Notes under the pieces: model-generated
Seen by the model: the letters and a program-made list of their open reading frames with translations, nothing else
Databases searched by the model: none
What the model was told of the DNA's origin: nothing
DNA from: BRHc4a sp049325055
Lineage (GTDB): Bacteria > Bacillota > Desulfotomaculia > Desulfotomaculales > Desulfocucumaceae
NCBI GenBank assembly: GCA_049325055.1
Contig: JBMOPB010000017.1
Coordinates: forward strand, 1 to 12,024
DNA: 12,024 bases
Direction of reading: 5' to 3'
Program-made: the position numbers and the translations under genes
Part shown: piece by piece, positions 5,716-12,004 of the stretch
How the letters are laid out: the number at the start of each line of letters is the position of its first letter
Position numbering within the stretch: position 1 is the first letter of the stretch

Positions 5716-6609
5716 ATGCAGGCAACAGGCGAACTGCTAACCACAGCCCAGGTCTGCCGGGAATTGGGCGTGACCCCGGCCAAGATCCGGCGCCTTACCC
5801 GAGAGGGATACCTGGAAGTCTCGGGAAAGGTGGCACAAAAATACGGAGAAGAGTATCTTTACCGGTCCGACCAGGTCCGCCACCTGAAGCACCAGATGCC
5901 GAAAATACTCAGCAAATGGGCCACCGAGGAGAACTTCCGGAATGGAAGGCAGGCGGGAATGACCAGGGCGGCGGAATCCATGAACGCCGCAGGGGTGAAA
6001 AAAAGGCGCGATGAATTTCTTTCATCACTGTACGATCTTCCGGAAAAAACCGCAAATCTGTTAAAGGCCTCGTACTACCTTTTCCATTTAAACCACTACG
6101 CCAAATCCGGCCACCAGTACCTGTACGAAATAAAGGAAAGAATACTTAAATACTTTGTCAGGAACTACCTTGACACCCCGTTTTTCCAGGTCATTCTGGT
6201 GCAGGGGCAGCAAAGGATCGATTTGTGCACGGAATGCAGAACCCGCGCAAGCAAACTGAACATGACCTATGGCGAGTACGCCAAGTCTTATGGGGGCTGC
6301 CCCCGCTGCGCCAGGCACAAGAGCTACTATGATCTTTACGAGTTCAACATACAGTACGACAGCCACAGCTTTTCATTTCACACTCCATATTCAGTGGGCA
6401 GAAAGTGGTTCAGCCGGGATGCCTCCTTTCCCCGGCGCTACCGGGGCCACAGGCAGGAGCAGGGGATGGCCTTCGGCCGCCCCATCACCGAGAAGGAGGC
6501 CAGGGCGCTGCCCATGGACGAGGTTATTGCAAATCTGGAAAAAATATTGGAAAATGATGCTATACCCGTAGGGAAACCGGCGGGGCCTGTCGAAACACTG
6601 AATAAATAA
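5716..6609 (+). CDS. MerR-like helix-turn-helix protein with four-cysteine zinc motif
   Basis: I do not recognise this 297-residue protein as a named family. Residues 8-57 resemble a MerR-type winged helix-turn-helix (LLTTAQVCRELGVTPAKIRR, then a YLYRSDQV wing-like segment). The middle (about 100-155) is helical and aromatic. Two CxxC pairs, Cys171/Cys174 and Cys195/Cys198, are spaced like a zinc finger or ribbon and sit between basic segments. The region after them is rich in Tyr, Arg and His (about 200-250). The ATG start has GGAGG nine bases upstream. The gene is 58 bp after the DUF155-like gene and 22 bp before the next small gene, so it is probably part of that operon. A nucleic-acid-binding role is likely from the motifs; regulator versus RNA-associated protein cannot be decided. 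Confidence 0.75.
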   Translation: MQATGELLTTAQVCRELGVTPAKIRRLTREGYLEVSGKVAQKYGEEYLYRSDQVRHLKHQMPKILSKWATEENFRNGRQAGMTRAAESMNAAGVKKRRDEFLSSLYDLPEKTANLLKASYYLFHLNHYAKSGHQYLYEIKERILKYFVRNYLDTPFFQVILVQGQQRIDLCTECRTRASKLNMTYGEYAKSYGGCPRCARHKSYYDLYEFNIQYDSHSFSFHTPYSVGRKWFSRDASFPRRYRGHRQEQGMAFGRPITEKEARALPMDEVIANLEKILENDAIPVGKPAGPVETLNK

Positions 6610-6631
6610 AACTTCATTTGGAGGTGATGCC

Positions 6632-6922
6632 TTGAGCCCGGAATTATACCAGCTTCACGCCTTTCTGGAAAAAATCAAGAATAAAAACGTACCCCAGATT
6701 ATCGAGGCCTGTTTTTCCAAGTTGCGGGCGCTGGAAGTCTCACCGTCACCGGACAACAACCTGGCGGAAAACCTGAAATCGGTGGTTATGCTGTTAAAGC
6801 ACCTGCACAGGCCCTCTGGCATGCCTCCGGAAATAGCTGAATACCTTCGCCGGTTCCTCACCGAAGTTATGGAGAAGGACCGGCGGGCCAAGCACGCGCT
6901 GGAAGTACTGGGAAAGGAATGA
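6632..6922 (+). CDS. small helical hypothetical protein
   Basis: This 96-residue protein is not one I recognise. It is predicted to be almost all helical, with amphipathic segments at about 1-35 and 40-60 and another at 65-95 (PPEIAEYLRRFLTEVMEKDR), and it ends in a charged tail. It has no membrane segment, signal peptide or metal motif. The start is TTG (6632-6634), chosen because an excellent ribosome site (GGAGGTGAT) precedes it. It is the last gene of the operon beginning at 4593. Its position suggests a partner of the zinc-motif protein, but this is guesswork. Confidence 0.7.
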   Translation: MSPELYQLHAFLEKIKNKNVPQIIEACFSKLRALEVSPSPDNNLAENLKSVVMLLKHLHRPSGMPPEIAEYLRRFLTEVMEKDRRAKHALEVLGKE

Positions 6923-6936
6923 ACTGTTCACCCAGG

Positions 6937-6954
6937 GGCCTGGAATTCCAGGCC
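6937..6954. repeat. perfect 18-bp palindrome
   Basis: GGCCTGGAATTCCAGGCC is fully self-complementary and lies 15 bp after the stop codon of the small helical protein gene. As RNA it would give a short hairpin, but no T run follows. It could be an operator or part of the adjacent repeat. Confidence 0.6.
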
Positions 6955-6957
6955 GGA

Positions 6958-6976
6958 ATCCAGAATCCAGAATAAA
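6958..6976. repeat. CCAGAAT-type short repeat, copy 2
   Basis: ATCCAGAATCCAGAATAAA is identical to 58-76. It is followed by a further partial unit (GAATAAA). Both copies lie in noncoding DNA downstream of an operon. Confidence 0.65.
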
Positions 6977-7017
6977 GAATAAAGGAAAAGGCATGTCTTT
7001 CACGTGTCATTAAGGAT

Positions 7018-7044
7018 AAAACTCCGCCCCTGGGCGGAGTTTTT
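7018..7044 (+). terminator. strong terminator of the 4593-6922 operon
   Basis: AAAACTCCGCC (7018-7028) and GGCGGAGTTTT (7033-7043) form a perfect 11-bp stem around CCTG, ending in a run of five T. The A tract on the other side would let it act in both directions. It separates the DUF155-like operon from the GTPase operon. Confidence 0.88.
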
Positions 7045-7097
7045 CGGCGTGGAGCATTATTGCATAACCGAAATAATTTTAGGCCCGCATAAGTTTA

Positions 7098-7126
7098 TTA
7101 TCATTAAAAGCCAAATCTGATAATAT
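7098..7126 (+). promoter_or_regulatory. possible promoter of the GTPase operon
   Basis: TTATCA (7098-7103) and TAATAT (7121-7126) are 17 bases apart, in an AT-rich region between the terminator and the GTPase start. Each hexamer matches the sigma-A consensus at four of six positions, so this is tentative. It would leave a leader of about 70 nt. Confidence 0.3.
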
Positions 7127-7201
7127 ATTCCATTAAGATAGCTGCATAAGTATACATGGACGATTTGTCATTTCTGCAAGAAACCTGGCGGGGGGGTCGC
7201 T

Positions 7202-9448
7202 TTGAATACTGTCATAGATTATATCAACCGGGTGACAAACCTCCGGGAATTGAACCCGGAACTAAAAAAACCCACCTTCTTAGTTGCCGGACCGGTTAAC
7301 TCGGGCAAATCGACGCTGGTCAACAATTTGATCGATCAGCGGATATGCCCCGATGACGCCTCGCCATCTACTTTTTTCCCGGTGCGTTTCAGCTTCTCCG
7401 AAACACTCCAGGCCTTCAAGATAGTCAAAGGGCATGATGTCCAGATTGCCGAAAGGGACCTGAGAGAAGCCCTGAGGAACCGGAGAAGGCTTTCAGTGCC
7501 GGACGGGGCTGAAATAATGCTGCCTTCGGGAATCCTGCGCTGGTGCTCCCTGGTGGACACCCCGGGAGTGGGGCTTACCCGCGAGACCGATAACATGCTG
7601 AAGGAACACCTGTCTGCAGCAAACGGCATTATTTTTCTTTTTCACCAGCGGGGGATCGACACCGTAACACACAGTTTTTTAACCGGCCTGGCAGGCATGA
7701 AAACAAGGGGATGGATATCATTCTTCATAAACGCCAACCTCGGGCTTATAGACGGCACCTCCCTTGCCGAGACCAGTCAGGCGCTAAGAACCATCTTTCC
7801 CGGCCGTGCCGAAATCTACGCCACCAACACCAGGGACAGGTCCAGCACTGATCTGATTTCTCTTTTCCTTCAAATAAAGGCAATGGATTTTTTCATAAAG
7901 GGAATACAGGAAAGACTTTCAAAAATTGACAGGAGCCTTCCGGGCAAGCTGGAGAAGGCCTCCATGGTTACCGATGAAGAGGCTTTTCTGCTGAAGATCT
8001 GGGATGTTGTGGAAGATGCCGAAATAATTAACCGCGGAATGCTTACCATCAGGGACCTGCCGCTTATATACGGCAACCTGGCCAACAAGCTGCGCGCCAA
8101 TACCATTCGCCTTACCACCGAGAACAGGATAACCAGCAGCCTTAAAAAACCGAGAATCATCAGCCCGGGGGCAGGAGATCAGATCGCGTCGCTGGTAAGG
8201 GAGGTAATGTCGGACAGGGACCTTGCGGGGCACAACGGCCGGGCGCTGTTAGAGAAGACCGAAATCCTTCGTGAAAAATGCCGGGTGATTGTGGCCGGGC
8301 CCTTTTCCACCGGCAAAACAACTTTTTTAAACGCGCTCCTGGGGGAAGCCCTGCTGCCCGCAGAAGACAGGGCCACCACTTCCTGCGTTTTCAATATCCG
8401 CTACGGCCAGGAAAAGTCCGCCGAAGTGGAACACCTGCTCAAGGCTGAATTCTCTCCGGTTGTTGTCAGGGAAGGCAAATTCACCCTTAACCGGGATGAA
8501 GTGCATGCCCTTACACAGATATTGGAAGACCCCTCCCTCAGGGAACTAATTAGCGGGGCCGAGATTTTACGGAATGGCCTGTACAGGGGCGTAACACTGT
8601 TGGAACTGGCTTCTATACTGGATGGTATCTGCAGGTCCTACAGCAGGACGGCTGCAGAGCCGCGCACCGAAAAAAGCCGCCGCATACCCCTTTTCACAAG
8701 AAGGATCCCGGAAACTTCAGCCACCGCGGCTCCTGTAACCAGTGTACGCATTATTCCGGCCAGGCGCCCCCGGATGGTATTCAGCCTGGACGACAACCAA
8801 CAGAGGCTTAAGTTTCACAGGGCCGTTTCAACTCCGGGGTCATACCTGGTGGAAAGAGCATCCATCAACTATCCTTCGGAAAATATCGCCTTCGCCGATT
8901 TCATCGACACTCCGGGGCTGGGTTCCCTGCACCTGAGGCACCATGACCTGGCAGCGCCGGTTCTGGAGTCCGGCGACCTGGCCCTTGTATTCCTGCATGC
9001 CAAGCATGTACTGGCCGAGGGCATACCGGGACACATTGACAGAATACACAGATTCGGGATCAAGATTCCTGTTTTTTACGTGATCAATTTTGCGGATACC
9101 ATTTCAGAAACGGAGCGGGAAAAGGTGTCCCTCTACATAAGACAAAAGCTCAGTCATAGTGCCGGAACCGGGGATATACTTCCCTACCCACAGGTTTACA
9201 CCATTTCGGCGCTTAACGCCCTGCGCCAGGGGGACGATGGGTTTGACAGGCTGCTGCGGAGGATCAGAAAAAAGGCAGCCGATATTGAGGCCGGGAAAAT
9301 GGCCGAGGTGGCCGGGGAGTTGACTGATTGGCTCAAAAAAATATCCTCCGGGGAATCCGCCACGGGGAGGCAGATAATACCGGAGAAAACCCGCAGAACA
9401 GCCAGGGGATACCTGGCAAGACTGGAAGCAATCCTTAAAAAATTATGA
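7202..9448 (+). CDS. tandem dynamin-like GTPase
   Basis: This 748-residue protein has two dynamin-type GTPase domains. Domain 1 (about 24-240) has the P-loop GPVNSGKS (30-37), a candidate switch threonine near 57 and DTPGVG (119-124); where the G4 NKxD motif is expected it reads INANL (176-180). Domain 2 (about 358-690) has the P-loop GPFSTGKT (366-373), ATTS (391-394), DTPGLG (569-574) and a G4-like NFAD (629-632). About 175 residues separate the last two regions of domain 2, including a basic, probably disordered stretch (480-523). Fused two-headed bacterial dynamins such as B. subtilis DynA act on membranes, but they are much longer; here the helical stalk and membrane-inserting parts are short or absent, and I see no membrane segment. 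The start is TTG with only a G-rich upstream run as ribosome site, so the exact start is uncertain. Three small genes follow in the same operon. Confidence 0.85.
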   Translation: MNTVIDYINRVTNLRELNPELKKPTFLVAGPVNSGKSTLVNNLIDQRICPDDASPSTFFPVRFSFSETLQAFKIVKGHDVQIAERDLREALRNRRRLSVPDGAEIMLPSGILRWCSLVDTPGVGLTRETDNMLKEHLSAANGIIFLFHQRGIDTVTHSFLTGLAGMKTRGWISFFINANLGLIDGTSLAETSQALRTIFPGRAEIYATNTRDRSSTDLISLFLQIKAMDFFIKGIQERLSKIDRSLPGKLEKASMVTDEEAFLLKIWDVVEDAEIINRGMLTIRDLPLIYGNLANKLRANTIRLTTENRITSSLKKPRIISPGAGDQIASLVREVMSDRDLAGHNGRALLEKTEILREKCRVIVAGPFSTGKTTFLNALLGEALLPAEDRATTSCVFNIRYGQEKSAEVEHLLKAEFSPVVVREGKFTLNRDEVHALTQILEDPSLRELISGAEILRNGLYRGVTLLELASILDGICRSYSRTAAEPRTEKSRRIPLFTRRIPETSATAAPVTSVRIIPARRPRMVFSLDDNQQRLKFHRAVSTPGSYLVERASINYPSENIAFADFIDTPGLGSLHLRHHDLAAPVLESGDLALVFLHAKHVLAEGIPGHIDRIHRFGIKIPVFYVINFADTISETEREKVSLYIRQKLSHSAGTGDILPYPQVYTISALNALRQGDDGFDRLLRRIRKKAADIEAGKMAEVAGELTDWLKKISSGESATGRQIIPEKTRRTARGYLARLEAILKKL

Positions 9449-9466
9449 GAAACGGGGGGAAATGAT

Positions 9467-9664
9467 ATGGAAAACGCCAGGGTGCTGGACGAAAGGCTGC
9501 GGAGAATAATCAGGGAGGTCAGCGCCCGTACCGGAGGAGAAATCAAGGTACAGATGGTTGAGGAGTTTACCCGGTCGGTTGACCGCATTTCCGTTCACAA
9601 CAGCCAAATGCAGGCCATCAGTCTGATGTCCATGCTCAAAAGGTCTCTGGACGATCTGGAATAA
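9467..9664 (+). CDS. small helical protein of the GTPase operon
   Basis: I do not recognise this 65-residue protein. It is charged and mostly helical, with an N-terminal helix (about 4-22), a short Gly-Gly turn (TGGE, 22-25) and a second amphipathic helical part (about 28-65). It has no cysteine, membrane segment or signal peptide. The gene begins 18 bp after the GTPase stop codon with GGGGGGAAATGAT upstream of the ATG, so it is almost certainly co-expressed. An adaptor or regulator of the GTPase is a reasonable guess from context only. Confidence 0.7.
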   Translation: MENARVLDERLRRIIREVSARTGGEIKVQMVEEFTRSVDRISVHNSQMQAISLMSMLKRSLDDLE

Positions 9665-9665
9665 C

Positions 9666-9693
9666 GCGGCACCGGTCATATCAGACGTGCCGC
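9666..9693 (+). other. intra-operon hairpin
   Basis: GCGGCAC (9666-9672) and GTGCCGC (9687-9693) are perfect inverted copies. A further GTC/GAC pairing inside gives ten base pairs with a two-base bulge and a six-base loop. It sits just after the stop codon of the 65-residue gene, and no T run follows. It could be an RNA-processing or stabilising element that changes the ratio of the upstream and downstream proteins. Confidence 0.45.
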
Positions 9694-9725
9694 TGAATTC
9701 TACAAATTTATGGGAGGGATTCAAA

Positions 9726-10010
9726 ATGGCGAAAACATTGATTCAGGGCAGTGACCAGGACGGCGTGATGCAAGGCCTTATGAACGATATTGTAAAAGGA
9801 GTCAAAATAAAGCTGGTGGAGCCTGTAATCGATGAAAGCAGAAAGCTGGAAAGAATTATGGAGGAGCAGCACGGCAAGGACCAGAAGGAATTTGAAGAAA
9901 TAAAGGCACGGCTGAACCGGCTTGAGGAAGCCGTAAAGGACACCCCGGTATTATTGCTTGCCGCCATCAAGGAGGCCATCAACCAGGCCGGGATGGACGG
10001 GAAATCATGA
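9726..10010 (+). CDS. small coiled-coil protein of the GTPase operon
   Basis: This 94-residue protein is unknown to me. A short N-terminal part (about 1-30) contains the amphipathic segment MNDIVKGVKIKLVEPVI, and about 36-71 is a highly charged probable coiled coil (ERIMEEQHGKDQKEFEEIKA and onward). The last part has a short hydrophobic patch (VLLLAAIKEAI, 75-85) too short and charged to be a clear membrane segment. The start at ATG 9726 is chosen over an upstream ATG at 9687 because GGGAGG lies at 9712-9717. Its stop overlaps the next gene start by four bases (ATGA), which suggests translational coupling and a fixed ratio with the membrane-anchored partner. Confidence 0.75.
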   Translation: MAKTLIQGSDQDGVMQGLMNDIVKGVKIKLVEPVIDESRKLERIMEEQHGKDQKEFEEIKARLNRLEEAVKDTPVLLLAAIKEAINQAGMDGKS

Positions 10011-10225
10011 ACACCTTGTTAAACATAGAAAAGGAAATATCATCCCTGGCTTCCTCCATAAAAAGAAATATGGTGGACCCAGCCGAGCAGCGGATGGAGG
10101 AAATACAAATACGGCTCTTGGAAACCGAAAGATCAATAGTTTTTCTTACCAGGGCCTTTTTTGCGGCCAGCGTTATATTTGCGGCCACCATGGGAACAAT
10201 GCTGTATTACATGGCTACAAAGTAA
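10007..10225 (+). CDS. small tail-anchored membrane protein of the GTPase operon
   Basis: This 72-residue protein has a charged helical N-terminal part (about 1-43, including EQRMEEIQIRLLETER) and one hydrophobic segment at the C-terminus (about 44-68, SIVFLTRAFFAASVIFAATM), ending in Thr-Lys. The topology is that of a tail-anchored protein with its N-terminal helix in the cytoplasm. I do not recognise a family. Its start overlaps the stop of the coiled-coil gene by four bases. It is the only clear membrane segment in the operon, so it may bring the GTPase or the coiled-coil protein to the membrane; that role is inferred. Confidence 0.75.
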   Translation: MNTLLNIEKEISSLASSIKRNMVDPAEQRMEEIQIRLLETERSIVFLTRAFFAASVIFAATMGTMLYYMATK

Positions 10226-10271
10226 ATGATTATAAAGGCCGGGATCCGGAAGAGGCTCCAACAGCGTAACG

Positions 10272-10302
10272 GTCAGGACAAAAAGCCTGACTTTTATTTT
10301 TT
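10272..10302 (+). terminator. terminator of the GTPase operon
   Basis: GTCAGG (10272-10277) and CCTGAC (10286-10291) form a 6-bp stem around an A-rich loop, followed by TTTTATTTTTT. It lies about 46 bp after the last stop codon of the operon and closes the transcript before dinB. Confidence 0.8.
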
Positions 10303-10354
10303 AAATACCCTGGCGCCCGGTATAAAAATACAGTAATTACCGGCACACACAGCC

Positions 10355-10383
10355 TTGCACGAACCTGTGTCCGGATTTATAAT
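10355..10383 (+). promoter_or_regulatory. sigma-A promoter of dinB
   Basis: TTGCAC (10355-10360) and a perfect TATAAT (10378-10383) are separated by 17 bases. Transcription would start near 10390, about 28 nt before the preferred start codon. A LexA-box-like sequence fills the spacer. Confidence 0.65.
10360..10373. promoter_or_regulatory. LexA-box-like operator 1
   Basis: CGAACCTGTGTCCG matches the Gram-positive LexA (DinR) core CGAAC-N4-GTTCG at nine of ten fixed positions. It lies between the -35 and -10 elements of the dinB promoter, where repressor binding would block RNA polymerase. Confidence 0.5.
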
Positions 10384-10391
10384 AATTAATA

Positions 10392-10405
10392 CAAACATTT
10401 GTTCT
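10392..10405. promoter_or_regulatory. LexA-box-like operator 2
   Basis: CAAACATTTGTTCT matches CGAAC-N4-GTTCG at eight of ten fixed positions. It overlaps or directly follows the predicted transcription start of dinB, 32 bp downstream of the first site. Confidence 0.45.
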
Positions 10406-10417
10406 GTGGTGATGGCA

Positions 10418-11599
10418 ATGGAAAGAACAATACTGCTGGCCGACATGAATTCCTTTTTCGCCAGCGTTCACCAGGCCCTTGACCCCGGCCTGAGAAACCG
10501 CCCGGTTATTGTGGGGGGATCGGTGGAAAAAAGGCACGGCATAGTACTGGCCGCCTCCTATGAGGCCAAGGCCCGGGGCGTCAAGACCGGCATGGCCGTC
10601 TGGGAGGCCCGCCAGGCATGCCCGGACGGCATTTTTGTCTCCCCGCAGCATCACCTTTACGTTCATTTTTCGGCCATGATAATAAGGATCATGAAGGAAT
10701 TAACCCCGCTGGTGGAGCCCTTTTCCATAGACGAGGCCTTCATGGACATCACCGGCTGCGAAAGCATCCTCAGCGATGCGGTGTCAGCCGCCCGCCTGCT
10801 GAAGGACCGCATCCGCCGCGAGGTGGGGGTCTTATGCAGCGTGGGCATAGGCCCCAACAAACTGCTGGCCAAGATGGCCGCCGGACTGCAAAAACCCGAC
10901 GGCCTCACCCTGATCGGGTGGGAGGATGTCAAAACCAGGCTGTGGCCGCTGCCGGTAAGGGAGCTGTTCGGAATCGGCCCCCGCTACGAGCGGCACCTGA
11001 GATACTTCAATATCCACACCATCGGCGACCTGGCCTCCTTCCCGGTGGAGGTTCTGAAAAGGCGCTTCGGCATTATGGGGGAGGTTATGTCATGGTCGGC
11101 CAACGGCATCGACCACAGCCCGGTGGACCCCAATTCCCTGGATGTCGCCAAAAGCGTCGGGCACCAGATAACCCTGCCCAGGGATTTCTATCAAAGGGAT
11201 GAAATAGCCGTGGTAATACTGGAGCTTAGCGACCTGGTGGCCAGGCGGGCCCGTCAGGGGGGATACACCGGCAAGGTGGTGTCCCTGGTGCTGAAGGACA
11301 ACAATTTTAACTGGCTGGGCCGGTCCAGAACACTTAAAGTGTACACCGACCTGCCGGAAGACCTGTACGAGGCCGCACTGCTGCTGCTGGACAGGCACTG
11401 GCCCGGGTGCCCGGTCAGGATGGTTGGGCTGTCACTGTCAGGGCTGGTGAAAAACGCATCACTGCAGCATGATATCTTCGGCAGGGCGGAAAAGCTCCGG
11501 CGGGCGGCCGGGGCCTGCGACATTATACGCAGCCGCTTCGGGGAAAAAACAATCAAAAGGGCCTCCTCACTCACCGGATCGGGGGTAGTCTATGAATAG
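10418..11599 (+). CDS. dinB: DNA polymerase IV (Y-family translesion polymerase)
   Basis: This 393-residue protein is a full-length Pol IV. The N-terminal LADMNSFFASV (7-17) carries the first metal-binding Asp9 and the aromatic steric-gate region; note Asn where many relatives have Asp (DMD). SIDEA (103-107) supplies Asp105 and Glu106. SVGIGPNKLLAKMA and LFGIGPRYERHL mark the palm and thumb helix-hairpin-helix regions, and the little-finger domain follows. QHDIF (350-354) fits a beta-clamp-binding motif. It copies damaged templates with low fidelity. Candidate starts at 10406, 10412 and 10418 are in frame; 10418 is chosen for the family N-terminus (MERTILLADM) and the GGTGAT just before it. 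The promoter has two LexA-box-like sites, so SOS induction is likely. The next gene overlaps its 3' end. Confidence 0.93.
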   Translation: MERTILLADMNSFFASVHQALDPGLRNRPVIVGGSVEKRHGIVLAASYEAKARGVKTGMAVWEARQACPDGIFVSPQHHLYVHFSAMIIRIMKELTPLVEPFSIDEAFMDITGCESILSDAVSAARLLKDRIRREVGVLCSVGIGPNKLLAKMAAGLQKPDGLTLIGWEDVKTRLWPLPVRELFGIGPRYERHLRYFNIHTIGDLASFPVEVLKRRFGIMGEVMSWSANGIDHSPVDPNSLDVAKSVGHQITLPRDFYQRDEIAVVILELSDLVARRARQGGYTGKVVSLVLKDNNFNWLGRSRTLKVYTDLPEDLYEAALLLLDRHWPGCPVRMVGLSLSGLVKNASLQHDIFGRAEKLRRAAGACDIIRSRFGEKTIKRASSLTGSGVVYE

Positions 11600-11903
11600 G
11601 GGCAACAAGCTCTGGGAGGGGCACCGGCTTTTTCTGCCGGAACTGAGGGAAAAGGCGGTGACCACCTGCCGCCACTGCGTATTCCTGGTGCAGGTGGCAG
11701 GCCGGCGGGAAACCAGGACCGGCTGCCTGGCCGGCGTGCCGGAATACGGCACGCTGCAAAAAAAAGTCCCCCGCCGCATTCACGCCGCCGACCTTATAAG
11801 GCGGGTGGGCAAAAACGGCCTGGAAGAAATAATCTCCAGGGGATCAAACCCCGGCGCCGTTGCCTGCGGCCTTTTCCGCCCGGGCCCCGGAACGCCCCCT
11901 TAG
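11592..11903 (+). CDS. small cysteine-containing protein with YolD-like N-terminus
   Basis: This 103-residue protein starts within the last eight bases of dinB, so the two are co-transcribed and probably translationally coupled. Its first 20 residues (RGNKLWEGHRLFLPELRE) resemble the start of YolD-like proteins, which often sit beside Y-family polymerase genes in Firmicutes. The rest does not follow the YolD pattern I know. It has CRHC (Cys26/Cys29), Cys45 and Cys92, a possible metal site, and a C-terminal segment DLIRRVGKNGLEEIISRG that looks helical. A role with the polymerase in the SOS response is suggested by position and the N-terminal likeness; metal binding is inferred from cysteine number only. 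The ribosome site is weak (GGGGG), as is common for overlapping genes. Confidence 0.7.
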   Translation: MNRGNKLWEGHRLFLPELREKAVTTCRHCVFLVQVAGRRETRTGCLAGVPEYGTLQKKVPRRIHAADLIRRVGKNGLEEIISRGSNPGAVACGLFRPGPGTPP

Positions 11904-11967
11904 CCCGGTCCGGGTTCTTTTCTCCTCACCTGCATTCGGCTGGAGACCGTGCTGGTCCAATTCAAAT

Positions 11968-12004
11968 AAAGGCCGTAGAAATTTTGCGGCCTTTTTGTTT
12001 TGGT
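11968..12004 (+). terminator. terminator of the dinB operon
   Basis: AAAGGCCG (11968-11975) pairs with CGGCCTTT (11987-11994) in a perfect 8-bp stem around an 11-base loop, followed by TTTTTGTTTT. It lies about 65 bp after the stop codon of the cysteine-containing protein. Confidence 0.85.

Noticed and set aside
5831..5846. TGGCAC as a second sigma-54 promoter
   Set aside because: It lies inside a coding region and the -12 position reads TACGG rather than TTGC.
10355..10417. Upstream start of dinB at ATG 10355
   Set aside because: That start overlaps the -35 element of the predicted promoter and adds residues not found at the N-terminus of the family.
11905..11924. CCCGG/CCGGG inverted repeat followed by TTCTTTT as the dinB operon terminator
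   Set aside because: The stem is too short for a stable loop and the T run is broken; the hairpin at 11968-11994 is far better.
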